From contig OZ020620.1 in NCBI GenBank assembly GCA_963971575.1, positions 42,384,924 through 42,448,923 of the forward strand: 64,000 nucleotides of DNA, read 5' to 3'. This document shows positions 10,825 through 22,709 of this stretch, piece by piece. A program made the translations under genes and the position numbers. The notes beneath the pieces were generated by a model that ran no database searches, was not told the origin of the DNA, and was given only the letters and a program-made list of their open reading frames with translations. This stretch comes from Liopterus haemorrhoidalis. Taxonomy: Eukaryota > Arthropoda > Insecta > Coleoptera > Dytiscidae. Within the stretch, counting starts at the first letter, position 1. Every line of letters begins with the position of its first letter.

Positions 10825-11438
10825 GGGCCGCCGCGTGAGTGTGGCAAGGTTGTGACAAGCACAAAGGCGCCTGATACAGTGGGCGCATTCCAAAAAAATA
10901 AAAAATATATAATAGTAAATTTTTATACTACATAAAATTTAAAGTAAAAAAAGAACGAAACAGAGGATTTTTGAATACGAAACATAAGATGAATGTTTGA
11001 ATGATGCTAAACAAATCTTTAAAACCCATTTTTTTCATGTTGTTTGATTCAACAATAACATCAATCACAGAAAGATTTGTATAATTAAAAAATCACAATG
11101 AAGATTTTAAACTTATTCATGACATAAGCAAATTAAAAGAATGTAGTAACGAAGATTTAACTCAAAACTGCAAAAATATACACATCGAACTTAGTGATGA
11201 AAAAATTCGGATAATCAGGATGTTGACGGTGTGTCCTTGCTTGAGGAAATTAAGAGTTTGCAATGTTTTCTAAAAAATAATATTAACTCAAAATTGAAAC
11301 TGATTAAAAATTATTTACGCACCACAGTGTCAGATTGTTGATAATATCAATCGAAAATAATATCATGAATACCTTTGATTTTAAAGACTTTTTTCTTCTG
11401 TTTTCACAAAAGCACCTCTCACCCACGCAGCGGCTTAG
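10825..11438 (+). mobile_element. Internally deleted hAT-like transposon
   Basis: Left end CAGGGCCGCCGCGTGAGTG; right end contains the inverse CACCCACGCAGCGGC. The flanks TGTGTTAC and GCAGTTAC are weakly similar. It encloses a short remnant of transposase coding sequence at 11071-11325, so this is a deletion derivative of a coding element. The exact right boundary is uncertain. Confidence 0.6.
11071..11325 (+). pseudogene. hAT-type (ZMYM1-like) transposase remnant
   Basis: After one in-frame stop the frame reads NEDFKLIHDISKLK, then NCKNIHIELSDEK. A frameshift near 11200 leads to DVDGVSLLEEIKSL and a lysine/asparagine-rich tail. The pattern of an ISKL-type stretch, then an I.LS-type helix, then DVDG..LLEEI is that of the TTF-type zinc-finger hAT transposases that are abundant in insects. 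Only about 80 residues survive, with a stop and a frameshift; the catalytic regions are gone. Family assignment is from memory of the family pattern. Confidence 0.6.
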
Positions 11439-12939
11439 CAGTTACTTTAATTAGCGCTCGGACTAACGCAACAGCCAAGAGGATAACGAGTTTAATTTTC
11501 AAGTGATTTTATTACTATTCCTGTATTCTGTAAGTATAGACAATTATCCAATCGGGTGCCAAAAAGAAGACTGCACAACACAAAAACTGATAAGCTAAGA
11601 TGCATGACGGCACATATGAGCACCCCTCAAATATTCGTGCAGGAAACGCTACGTGCTGGAAACGATTGATGTATTATGATGTGAACCTTACGGCCTCGTT
11701 TTAATAGATCCTTAACATAAACACATCATATATGCATAAGGCAAATCAAAGGTGTATCACTGTTTCGCTTATATTACGAACATCTCTTTATAATAACCCA
11801 TTGCTACATCTGTATGCTTATATCATGCACTTGTGCTATGGATTTATTATAAATAAGGCTTAATGATTCATCTTCTTTATTCTATGCACTTATGCAATTC
11901 GTTAAATTATAACACGACGATTTGGAGATAAAATGCCCAAAGAAAGAACTTAATTGACGCGGAATTAAATTCTTTAAAAATGTAATAACATAAAAACGAA
12001 GGGAGTGGAATGTTAATTATATTTAATAATCTAATAATTATAAAACAAAGTACAGTTACAAGTAAAAACAGGTTTGTTTTTACAAGTTTTCTTTATTTCC
12101 AACCAAATATCAACAGAAAAACAACCTATTTGATAGTAATCCATAGTTCCTTGTATCGCAAGTAAGGCCTATCCATATGTACAATAAGTTGATCAGCGAA
12201 CATACAGGGTACACATTTATAATAGGGGCTCTCTTGCATGTAGCACCTTTTATATTTTAAATAGAATAAAGCAATCTGGCAAATAACGGTTAGAAAACCT
12301 GGTACATTTTACGCATTGAATTAACTATCGTTATCAATTTCTAGTTTAAATTTTAAATTAAAACAAAATAAAAAAATGTCTTTCCATGTTTTCTAAACAA
12401 AATGCCTTTCAGTAAAAAATAAATATAAGTAGTATATATAGATAGTACATACTCATTAAAGAAAGCACTATGTATATTTTTTAATTTATTTTTTTATAAT
12501 GTATTTCTCTTAATGTACGAAAGCAGTTTACAGTAGTTTATTTTTTGTAGTATTTCTTAGTTTATAAACCCACAATTTTATATTGATTATACCAAACAGT
12601 CTTGTAGTGATACTTGAAAATTGAAGTACGGCCCCATGTGAAATGCTTCAAAATATAATTTTAGACACACATTTTTGTATTAAAGTTTGGCCACATGTTT
12701 TTTTTTGAAAGATACAGACTCACAGAAAGAAAAATCGCCCTAGTTAACAAATTTAAACAAAACAATCTTAAGATCTTAATTATATCCATAACAATAACTC
12801 ACAATTAAGATCATGACAATTATCAACCAAATTAAGTCTTATAACAAAGTTTTAGTACAGGGTACCAATTATAAATACTAAGCAACCTGCGGCAATTTTA
12901 GTCACCAAGTCGTAAAGTAATCTATGTATAATGAGTGGA
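11439..12939. other. Intergenic AT-rich stretch
   Basis: No gene recognised. A segment at 11636-11690 (GGAAACGATTGATG and flanks) is an inverted relative of 9600-9650, so some old repeat material is present. Confidence 0.4.
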
Positions 12940-13408
12940 TGCAGGAAGCAAGCTCGGAGTGTTCCGTGTTACTCTGTTTTAACTCTAGACCGGTGCTTCT
13001 TAAAGTGGTGGGCTGCGACCCCCTAGGGGGGCGTGGTGTTCCCACAAAGGGGCCGCGAAGAGCCGCAAATATTACACTTAATTATTTTATTATTTAAAAA
13101 GAATTAGTAGCTTTAACTTTAATGCTACATAAATATTATTCTTCATTATACATAGATTATTGAATGATCTGAGCGTAAAAAACTATATTTATGTATATAT
13201 TTTAACTAATCTTGGTTTCAAAAACAAAAATTAGGGGGGCCGTGGGTTATTGATTTGAGTTGCAGGGGAGCCGCGACATCAAAAAGTTTAAGAAGCACTG
13301 CTCTAGACCGCTCGAGGAAACGCGTTTAGGCCTTTTCTCGAACACTCTGGAGTTAAACAGAATAACTCGGAGCACTGCAAGGTTGCTTCTCGAACCCACC
13401 TATACTTA
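12940..13408. mobile_element. Inverted-repeat element, family G, split by a hAT element
   Basis: Outer halves are GAAGCAAGCTCGGAGTGTTC on the left and the complementary CGAACACTCTGGAG ... GGAGCACT ... CGAACCCACC on the right. An uninterrupted relative is at 33522-33667. The right half continues exactly where the left half stops once the insertion at 12991-13300 and one 8 bp duplication are removed. Non-coding. Confidence 0.8.
12991..13300. mobile_element. hAT-like MITE nested in family G
   Basis: Ends CGGTGCTTCTTAAA and the inverse of CAGTGCTTCTTAAA; both flanks carry the perfect 8 bp duplication CTCTAGAC (12983-12990, 13301-13308). Subterminal GCTGCGACCCC / GGGGAGCCGCGAC also pair. The copy of family G at 33.5 kb shows the empty site. 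310 bp, non-coding. Confidence 0.9.
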
Positions 13409-15149
13409 ATTTTTTTTAAGAACGAACTGTTGGCAAGATAGGAGCTATTTCGAACTTGTTTTTAATTGTTTAAGAACGTGGAAAAGTTTACACTATAGAA
13501 AAATAGATTTGTCTCAACGTATTTTATTTGTCGCTGTTATTTTAACCCAAATTTGTAAACATAGGCGTACAAACTAAGTTTACAATGAATATATTACTAC
13601 CTATTATTTCTAATAAGTAAAACGGAGATGTATGTTTAAATAATGTTAGAATATAAATGCGTTAGAATATTTGAAATTAATTTAGAATATATAAATTAAT
13701 AGAAATATTTTAAAATGAAGTCGTCTGTAAATGAATTAATGTACGTACGCCTCTGGTACCAAACACAACAGTTGTTTTGCTGTCAACTGTCATATTCTTT
13801 GCTGTCAACGAGCGCCATATTAATAATTTGTGTTGCCGTTATGTGTATTTATGTCCGTATTACGTTTGTGTTATAGTGTCGATTAAATATAAACTTGAAG
13901 TGAAGAAGAATCCACTGATGATTCTGACTGATATTTTATATATTTTTCTTAATTATTTTTTATAAGTTTTGTATACATAATAATTTTTAATTAAATTTTC
14001 AGTTATATTATTTTTTATATGTGACAGGTTTGTATAAATAATATATTTTAATTAAATTTAAAATTATTTGAAAATAAGAAAATAGAATTATTTTTAATTA
14101 TTGAACTGTTCATTTACCTATATTTTACAATTTATTTAGAAATTAAGAATAATAGCAATTTTATGCATTTAAATTATAACTTTTTTAAAAATATTAATTT
14201 TGAAACGTCAAATTTGAATTTACCGCAAAATGTATTTAATTTTAAATTATAAACTTTAAATCGATACAGTGTGAAACCGGCCACGCACTCAGCGCCATCT
14301 ACTTCGTTCTTAAAAAAAATAGAGATTTTATAATATTAATTCGATTACGAACAGTTACCATGTAAACAGTAGTTCGACTGATAGCCACTGTCACTACTAT
14401 CGATTTTAAAATGAATATCATCTATTAGGTTGGGAGTTTTTAAGAAAAACGTTAGTAATTTACTCCCAGTCATTTTGATTTGAAACACACACTTTGACGG
14501 AAGTAACATCTCATATGGCAACAAAGTATATTTTTTCTGTATTGGTATTACATAATGATACATTATGTTGACATAGCAGAAAAATAAACATTATTTTGTT
14601 TTAAAATATCATTGTTTGTACACATGAAATCAGTAATCAACTCAAGATATATAAAAATTCAATAACCACAAGGCCAATAAAAATAAAACAAAATAATCAT
14701 TCAAGTGAAATGGTCAATCAGAACTACACGAATGATACTGACACTTGTCAACGGCTAAACAGCTGTCGCCAAGAACATGGCGAGCAGTCGCTAACTATAT
14801 AGTTCTTGACTACCCCAAAAGATGTCACTCAATTCATTTATCTTGGGAAAAAATCGCTAACTATGGTCACTTAGCATTTAGAATCAGCATCCACTAGCTT
14901 ATATTTTTTAAATAGCCCAATTTCAATTTTAGACTACAAGATCAGAGCTGCAAAAAAGTAGTTGCGTTCGCTTAAGCAATCTCTGACAAAAATAAAACGC
15001 ACATGCGCAATATTCCTTCTGAATAACGAACTGCCTAACTAAATTCTGAATCACAATTCTAATCACACAACCAATAATGTGCACTTGCATCTCCAACTTG
15101 TTAGGGATTGCATCCGCGAACACTACTGATGACTTTTGTAAGCAACAAC
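13409..15149. other. Intergenic AT-rich stretch
   Basis: No gene or clear repeat boundary was recognised. Several short AT-rich open frames look like chance. Confidence 0.4.
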
Positions 15150-15278
15150 TAGATTATGATTATCCGTATAATCCTAATCACAATTTTGATTACAGTCACT
15201 TAAATAATAATTCTTAATTATAATTATAAATAAAAAGTAATCAAATTTTGATTTAATTACTCAAAAATAATCAATAGG

Positions 15279-15428
15279 GTGCGGACAATTAATGCACAAT
15301 AATTAAATAAACTGTATCATTGCTTTGTATTATCACAGCGGTTTGTATTATTATCATTATAGACTAACCGCTTACAAAGACAATGACACGATTTAATTTT
15401 AATTACTTTGCATTAATTGTCCGTGCCT
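15279..15428. mobile_element. 150 bp MITE
   Basis: Terminal inverted repeat GGTGCGGACAATTAATGCA is near-perfect at both ends, followed inward by AATTAAAT and by a central GCGGTTTGTA ... TAACCGC pair. No clear target duplication, so its class is open. Confidence 0.7.
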
Positions 15429-15754
15429 TAATAATAAAAAAATAATCTCGATTACTTTTTTATTGTTTTTTCTAGATTACCAGCATGTAATCTGCGATTA
15501 TTTTTTAATTCTTTACAATCGGGTTTAAAAAAGTAATCCTGATTATCTATTAGTAATCAAACAATCTAATAAAATTGAATTACTTTTTTATTATTTCGCT
15601 GATGGGCGTAAAAAAGGTGTTAAGTCTTATCTTCTTACGTATAACTTATCTCCATTTTCGCCCTCATCAGCGATTTGTAATCTTAATCCAGATTATTTTC
15701 TTATGATTATCTGAGAGCGGTCAATCTATGAGTTAATACGTTTCATAGGACAAC

Positions 15755-15942
15755 CTGTGTAACCCGTAACACGTTCCGTAAGTAGTCTATAGGTGTTACA
15801 GGTACCTACAGGCAATTTGTTTATTCTATCCGTACCCGTAATATTTACATGTAACATTACATGAGCGCACAGTATCAACTAATTGTTTATAAGTGCTCAT
15901 AATGCCTATAGAATGCTTACGGAATGCGTTACGGTTACACAG
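15755..15942. mobile_element. 188 bp MITE
   Basis: Terminal inverted repeats of about 35 bp: CTGTGTAACCCGTAAC and the inverse of GTTACGGTTACACAG, then TTCCGTAAG and TCTATAGG inside. No target duplication could be fixed. Confidence 0.7.
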
Positions 15943-16179
15943 AATTGAACCATTAATCCTATTAAATCAGAAAGAACAATGGGCTTTTTCCAATTAAATA
16001 GAATTAAAACGTATTGAGACCAAACTTGGCGACTTTAATAATTATTTAAGTAATCGTAATCAAAATTTTCGTTAGGATTTTTTGAGTAATCGGTATAGAA
16101 CACCACGCAGAATTTTTTTTTTTTTTTGTGAATATTGTTTTCGTTTCATAACCCCCAAGAAATGAATATTAAAAGCAAC

Positions 16180-16556
16180 CAAGAAAGAGATTGTACGGGT
16201 TGCGGACAGCAATAAAAAACAATCAAATCAACTGAAAAGTTTCGAACAAGTTTTATTCTTCATAAGAGCTACAATAAATACATAGTATAAGAGGTAGAAA
16301 AACAATAATACAATAGTGAAAAATTGTAAGTATAATTAAATAACAAAAATAATGAAAAATAATAATAATATAGAATAGATTTTTTCATTATTTTTGTTAT
16401 TTAATTATACTTACAATTTTTCACTATTGTATTATTGTTTTTCTACCTCTTATACTATGTGTTTATTGTAGCTCTGATGAAGAATAAAACTTATTCGAAA
16501 CTTGTCAGCTGATTTGATTGTTATTCATTGCTGTCCGCAACCCGTACAATCTCCTT
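16180..16556. repeat. Long, nearly perfect foldback (two ~175 bp arms, 21 nt loop)
   Basis: The left arm (about 16183-16359) and right arm (16381-16556) are complementary almost base for base, from GATTGTACGGGTTGCGGACA through TACCTCTTATACTATG to AATGAAAAA/TTTTTCATT around the loop 16360-16380. Only a few mismatches are seen, so the element is either young or homogenised. A transcript across it would form a long double-stranded RNA. Confidence 0.85.
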
Positions 16557-17454
16557 GATTTATCATCTACAGACACGACATATTCCACAATAAAACTAAC
16601 TAAAACTCTTAATTAGGTTCATAACAAATTCCTAATTAGGACAGCACCAAATTAGACGTTATGACAGATTAGAACAGTAACCCTCAATCTGTTTTATATA
16701 GCAGCCCACTTTCTATTGTAGACCATTAAAATAATCACGTGAAAACTTATATTAAAACACTAGAAATTTTTTTAGAATATTAAATTTTGTGGCAAATTTT
16801 TTGAGAACCACTGGTCAAAATACCTAATTAGGTCACCCAAAGGAATACATGTTAAAAACCAAATGTTGCACAAGTGAAATTTACGGGCCATAGGTTCTTA
16901 AATGAAGTACGTAGTTAACTTTCACATATTTTTTTCCGCTTACATGATCTGTGACTTCTTACATTCCTTATTTATTGGTCTGTAAGTGAGTGTTTACATT
17001 TTATTTATTGGTTACCAATGAAAGCGGGTTGTAATTAAAATTACAGCCCTTGGACAAACAAGTATACTACATAACATATTTATTAGTGCGCGTATAATGC
17101 CAGATTGATCAAAGCAATCTGTCAAAACTCGCTATCAGCTTCCCTTTGGGTTGTAAACTGCGCCATCGGTTTCCTTTCGGGTTGTGAACTGCACCCTTAA
17201 CAGTCAAACTGCACTTACAACCCTTACTATGTAGATAACTATTATTAATCATGATTGCAGTTTCGGCGACAACCATTTTCATCGCTACAACTGTTGTCAA
17301 GCAAAATGCGCGCGTATTGAGACAATTCCCAAATAATCATAACTAAAAATTCGATAACTTAAAAAAAAAATAATTAGATCAATAATTCCTATTATATTAT
17401 TCCAGATTACATTAATATGCTTTACTCAGTATTTTTTCAGATTTACATATGTAA
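16557..17454. other. Intergenic stretch with a possible hAT end
   Basis: GAGAACCACTG near 16801-16811 looks like the right end of a hAT-like element whose left end may be CAGTAACCCTC near 16676; no duplication supports it. Around 17140-17200 TCGGTTTCC/GGTTGTRAACTGC words are repeated in tandem. No gene. Confidence 0.35.
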
Positions 17455-17719
17455 CCTCGGGGTTATGGGTGTGGTTAAAAAAAAAAATGCACATTTTCTA
17501 AAAAAAAATGTGTTTTAAAAACATTTACTCGTTGATCCACGTATCAAGGGCTTTCATTTGAAACCCCACTTAAAAGTTATGCGTTTTGAAGTCGCAGTAT
17601 TTGTGTGGGTCAAACAACTGTATATACATGCCAATTTTTCTCTCTAGGACAAGCCGTTAGATCACAATTTCTACCGGACACATGATTGACGGTATATGAG
17701 TTTCTTGGTCATACTTAAG
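17455..17719 (-). repeat. Old partial copy of family B
   Basis: Diverged from 49440-49770 but recognisable by GATCCACGTA, AAGGGCTTTCATTTGA, GGGTCAAACAACTGTAT, GCCAATTTTTCTC and TGGTCATA in the same order. The TGTC/GACA microsatellite is absent. Confidence 0.6.
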
Positions 17720-18360
17720 ATTATTAAAGTAAAGGTTGTCTAGTAACTTCTGACCAATCAGAGCGTGAGAGGGAAACGTCACACGTATGTGTAGTTCAAA
17801 CTAGCATACAGAATTAATATAGATGTTGCACGTTTTTAAATATTTTTATTGACGATTTTCAAAATAAGATATTTAATTCGACAGTTCTACTGAATAAATT
17901 ACAAATAAAAACCTCAGGAAATTTTATACTGATTTATGTAAAATTTAAGGTGATGGATATTTGTATTATAGTTAATAAATAACAATAAAATCGATTACAA
18001 ATATAATTTTAGGTATATTTAAATAAAAATAGAAAAAAAAAATGCTATAGTAATATAGTAATTAATAAAATTGGAGGTTATATCTGTTTTTAAAAACGGC
18101 TGGACGTATTTTAACTAAATTTGGTACAATAGAGTAGAACCCTCAAAATTGAGGGGGTGTTTCTGGGTTAAAACTGGTACTAAAAAACTTAAAATATTTC
18201 CTTTATAAACAGAACTATCTTAACAGAAAAAAACTATACAATAAAAATTGTTTATAAGAAAGCAAATCTTATTTGTTGTATGTATTTTTTCAATTTGATG
18301 AATATTAGGGTAGTTACGGGGGGACACCCTAAAACTAAAATATTAAAATATTTAACTTAT

Positions 18361-18670
18361 TATTATTTTCACATCAAAAATGAATGTAAGAAAATTTATT
18401 TAGAACAAACAAACATTCCTTTCGAAGAAAAAAGAAATTAAAACAAGTAGATAATCAAAAATTAAACGAAATTTTTATATCTATAACAAAAAATCAAACT
18501 TCACGTGTATAACAATTTCACTAATTATTGTTTTCACATAAAAAATGAATGTAAGAAAATTTATTTAGAACGAAGAAACATTCCTTTTGAAGAAAAAAGT
18601 AATTAAAACAAGTAAAAAATCAAAAAATTAAAAGATATTTTTATATCTATAGCAAAAAATCAAACAAAGA
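18361..18670. repeat. Tandem duplication, 165 bp period
   Basis: Two diverged units start TATTATTTTCACATCAAAAA (18361) and TATTGTTTTCACATAAAAAA (18526). Shared words are ATGAATGTAAGAAAATTTAT, AACATTCCTTT and TTTTTATATCTAT, and both end in AAAAAATCAAAC. Non-coding. Confidence 0.8.
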
Positions 18671-18781
18671 CTGACGTCCCGTTAGCATACGGATGACGCG
18701 TAGCCTCTCTATTTACCCCCACCACTACAAGTTACGAGACAACCTTACACTTTAATAATCATGAGTCATACCTACTAAACC

Positions 18782-19310
18782 TAATGGCCCGGTTACACGA
18801 TGCCAGTAACTTGTGCAAGTACTGGCACAAGTACTTGTGCCAGTACTTGCACAAGTCGTTTTGTCCTTTACACGTATTCCAGTATCTTATTTAAGTAACC
18901 TGGCAAAGAACCCGAAACTGCAAAAAGTAGATGCTTCCAATTATTTTTTATGCGTAAAACCGTCTTTTTAACGCGCCAATTTTCGATGTTTAACCTAATT
19001 TTATGTATTTTATGCGTACATCTTTCTAAACAAAAATGAATCAACGCCAAAAACTACATTTATTAAAAAAAGGTGTGAAAAAGTTTGTTTTTGTAACCGC
19101 GAAAATACATCAGCTGTTCATGGTGGCCATTTTTAAGTCACTGACACGGCTACTTGTACCAGTATATAGGAACGGCTTCTATTCACTTGACTTGCATGAG
19201 ATACTTGTGCCAGTACTGGCACCAGCACTGCATGTACGTTTACACGATGCCAGTGACTGGTGCAAGTACTTACTGGTGCAAGTTACTTGCATCGTGTAAC
19301 TGAGCCATTA
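18782..19310. mobile_element. MITE with CACGATGC ends and dense subterminal motifs
   Basis: Ends TAATGGCCCGGTTACACGAT and the inverse of TAATGGCTCAGTTACACGAT. Because the tips are themselves near-palindromic (TAAT/ATTA), the target duplication (TA or TAA) cannot be fixed. Subterminal words GTGCAAGTACT and TGGCACAAGTACT are repeated, as in transposase-binding arrays. 529 bp; interior short frames appear to be chance. Confidence 0.75.
18809..18856. repeat. Perfect 48 bp palindrome
   Basis: The 24 bases at 18809-18832 are the exact reverse complement of 18833-18856, built from ACTTGTGC, AAGTACT and GGCACAAGT. It has no loop and lies in the left subterminal part of the MITE at 18782-19310. Confidence 0.9.
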
Positions 19311-20059
19311 AAAATAGTTAACACTGAAACTGTAGTCGGTATAAATAAAAATATTAGTGAAACTTTGTTTCATTTAAGAACCTATGAGCTAATAAAATAA
19401 CTATTTGATTACTGTGAGTATATAAATAAAAATATTGAGTTATTTGTGTTTTAAATTGTCTATATTTGCAGACAGTATGTATATATTTTTTATTAAATAG
19501 TGCGATTTTTCATTTCTTTGCAGATACTCATGTATATGAAATAAATGTATAACAAAATGCTGGTTTAATAAAGCCTACAAACAAGTTTAAACCAAAAAAT
19601 ATCACAACATACCTTTAAACTAATACAATAAAATTGTTTTCATATACTGTAATATCATATAAACAAAATTGATTATTAGAAAAATTAAAACTTTCTAATA
19701 TAATACGTTAAAGAAAAACTAAATCATTAAAAAAAAGCTTATTGTTATAAAAATTCTAGAAGCCAGGCCTAGTAATTTAATTTTGAATGTTATTGAAGTT
19801 TTTCTTTAACGTATATTACAATTTTGTTCACATGGAGCTCAAAAAAATCTACGTTGATGCATAGTAAATCTTCTTATGGAGGAACAGAAGATTTCAACGT
19901 AGTGTGAAAAATAAATTTGCTACTTGTTTGCATTTTTTAAGCTAACAAATAACAAAAACAAACTTAAAATGCAGAGATGCAATATATTACAATTTATAAA
20001 TATTTATTTAAATAACCAGAACAGTTGCAATGGTACGGCTGGTGATTCACAGCAAAGGC
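19311..20059. other. Intergenic AT-rich stretch
   Basis: No gene recognised; the long A/T-rich frames appear to be chance. Confidence 0.4.
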
Positions 20060-20334
20060 CAGGGGCGGACCATGACGCTATCAGTGCACCGGGGCACTAT
20101 GGCCCCCCCAAAAGTGTCAAATCATCTTTCGAACTTATACATATGGGCCCAATTGCATAAATAGTTGTTAAATCTGACAATATAGTTAACTTATCAACAT
20201 GCCATCAAGTATTGCTAAAAGCTTTGCTAAGAACACAATCGTTTTTCATCATGACACTGTCAAATATTTGACAACGTCAACTGACGGTTGATTATTTGAC
20301 AACATGATTAACAACTGTATGCAACTAGGCCATA

Positions 20335-20501
20335 GTCTATTCCAAACTTTTAAGCGGAATTTTTAGTTTCTTAAGTTGTCACAAGTTCACTTTTGAACGA
20401 TACGAGTAGCCTTTTGCTAAACAAAATGATCAAAAGCGTCACTCAATTGTTAAAATTACTATATTTTAAAATCTAGTTCCACTTAAACCAAAGAAACAGA
20501 C
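20335..20501. mobile_element. TA-target inverted-repeat element, family D, copy 2 (nested)
   Basis: Ends GTCTATTCCAAAC and the inverse of GTCTGTTTC with AAGTGGAACTAGATTTT inside. TA lies on both sides (20333-20334, 20502-20503). It sits within the hAT-like element 20060-20748. Confidence 0.75.
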
Positions 20502-20609
20502 TACATGTACGAGTAAGTGCAATATTAAAGCATATAATGTATATACTTGTCAGGGGGAGATTCAATAGAGTAGCATGACTTACCCTGCACTAGCTCGCCT
20601 CGTGACAAG

Positions 20610-20627
20610 TGGCGCCCAACGTGGGGC
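20610..20627 (+). other. Possible retrotransposon primer-binding site (tRNA-Lys)
   Basis: TGGCGCCCAACGTGGGGC is complementary to the 3' end of tRNA-Lys(CUU) including its CCA, a primer used by several LTR retrotransposons. ACA stands just before it, as expected at an LTR end. No LTR pair, gag or pol was recognised nearby, so at most this is a remnant. Confidence 0.45.
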
Positions 20628-20756
20628 CTCGTGACATACTTATGTAACATTTTCTAATAAAGGTTTTGTAAAATTAATAGTTTTTTCTTTAACTCAGGAG
20701 CCCAAAAATGATTAGCAGCAAGCCCCCGAAAATCTATATCCGCCACAGGCAAAAGC

Positions 20757-22700
20757 TATGAATTAAGCCAAAGCAGTAACACTTCATTTCTGACGTATTA
20801 AACATATAATTTTTCGATTACTAAAATTAACATTAATTATGTAATTATTTTTAATGTTTTAAACGTAGTTATAGAATTCTTTTTGGGTTGCTATGGGAAT
20901 TGTTGAGGTTGTTTGTTATGTAATCAATAAATCTGACAAGTTTCTGTTGTCAAATGCTGTAGATGTATTCATTTTGTAATTGATAGTGACGAAGATATTC
21001 TTACCCGACCCAAAATTACGCGGCAGGAAATGTAGTATTAAATTTAAAGTTTATTAAAAATGTATTTTTCAAATATATCATCCACCCCTCTATGCTGGTA
21101 AAGAGGGGCACCATAACGGGGAAAAGGAGTGCAATTTGTGATTGATTATTAAATCCATACAAATTTTGAAACATGGAATGGAGCTTTGGCTTTCTTTGGA
21201 CAGTTCTAGGCTAAACAAAACTTGCGGACTGTTTCCATCTTTACAATTAAAAAATGATTCAATTTCTTCAAAATGAAATCGTATTTTTTTTAGGGTGGCA
21301 CCGTCAATATAGTTTGCTCAGTTCCCAAAACTGCTCGGTACAATCCCTGCTTGCAAAATGTCCGTAAAATCCAACTATTAATCGTCGCAAAAAGTGTTTT
21401 AACATATTGTACGCGGACTTTTGTCTTAAGGTTTGATATAACTGAAATCCTAATATAAGATTTAGGTTATATCCCGATAATATTTGGGAGTAACGCAGGG
21501 CTATTACACACGATTTTCAGCATAAAATGTTCGGGCCACCGAAAAAAAAAAACTTATTATTCATATAACATCCCAGAAAATCTCACCGAGCTGAATTATA
21601 CCGTACTACTTCTGTATTAATAAATGGCCTCTTCACTTTGTAGTCGCAATAAAATAATAGGATCCGTCTAGTCTAGGTGCATATAAAAGACCTAATCAAT
21701 GTGAAATTTATACCGGTCCTATTATCTCGGTATAAAGGTTATTTTAAATATTAAATAATGCTGATTCGACAGGGGCGTCTAGAGGAACCGGTACTAATTA
21801 CCAGGGTCCGGGTAGAATGGAGATCCCACGACTATATTGGGATTATCTTTATCAATATGGGTCCGCAAACCAACCGTTTTAAAGATATATTTTAAGATTA
21901 CACTATCTATGAAACAAAACAGTTTGCGGTGTTAAATTAACATGTTTTACTGTGCTTGTAGGGTATAATAAGGCGTCATTTAGCCTGCAGCGCTCGATTC
22001 TGATGTTTTTTACAAATCACTAATTTTATTATTTGTGATTTTGTTGAATAGATTGTCAGTAATTGTAAAAAGTTATAATTGAAATATTGTTTATAAGACC
22101 GGGACCCGATTTCAATGCACACTTAGTTTAAGTATTTATCTATCATCAGTTATCAGTATTTTGGGCCCTTTTGTGACGTTTCTATTGGTAGCTTTCGCGT
22201 GGATAATAGGCATGTCATGTAAATATATCTTAAATTACAGAAAAATTAAAAAATAATTTCTATTTAAGAGCAATTTTATGTCATTGAATCCATAATAATC
22301 GTTTCCGGGGAATGGGGTGGAATTTTTATCCCGGGGCCTCGAATTATTGTTTTACCGGGACCCTGGCCCGATTTCGGCGTACCTGTGTATCGATCTCTAA
22401 GCTGACTGCACAGTACCGTATTATGAAATTTCAAAATCTCTTATTTGAACCGCATTTATGTGCTTTGTCGACATCAGTTTTACCACGATGCCATAGCTCA
22501 AAATTTTTATGCAATTACCTTTAATTTGGCCTGCTGTACTTGACTAAAATAGTATCAAGTTAAAATGCGTACTGATATAAGAGCCGTAAATTACATAAGT
22601 TCATCCGTATCTCTTTTATCGTTGAATTTATTTTAACAAATAATAAGTCAAATATCGAATTTAACGACATGAATCATATAATTCAATAAAGTAATTTCAT
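20757..22700. other. Intergenic stretch, diffuse repeat debris
   Basis: GC-richer words such as GACAGGGGCGTCTAGAGG (about 21770) and CCGGGGCCTCG (about 22330) resemble the interiors of hAT-like elements elsewhere in the window, but no element ends could be paired. No gene recognised. Confidence 0.35.
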
Positions 22701-22709
22701 AAATTTTCA

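Larger units (their letters stand above)
15150..16095. repeat. GATTA/TAATC-rich inverted region with two nested elements
   Basis: Left CCTAATCACAATTTTGATTA followed by CAGTCACTTAAATAATAATT is matched in inverted orientation at 16020-16085 by CCTAACGAAAATTTTGATTA then CGATTACTTAAATAATTATT. TAATC and GATTA words recur throughout. The elements at 15279-15428 and 15755-15942 interrupt it. Probably an old long inverted-repeat element whose ends are not resolved. Confidence 0.45.
20060..20748. mobile_element. hAT-like composite element
   Basis: Ends CAGGGGCGGAC and the inverse of CTGTGGCGGATA; flanked by GCAAAGGC (20052-20059) and GCAAAAGC (20749-20756), 7 of 8 identical. The interior holds a family D element (20335-20501) and an 18-base retrotransposon-type primer site (20610-20627). 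The composite therefore collected later insertions or was assembled from other repeats. Confidence 0.7.
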
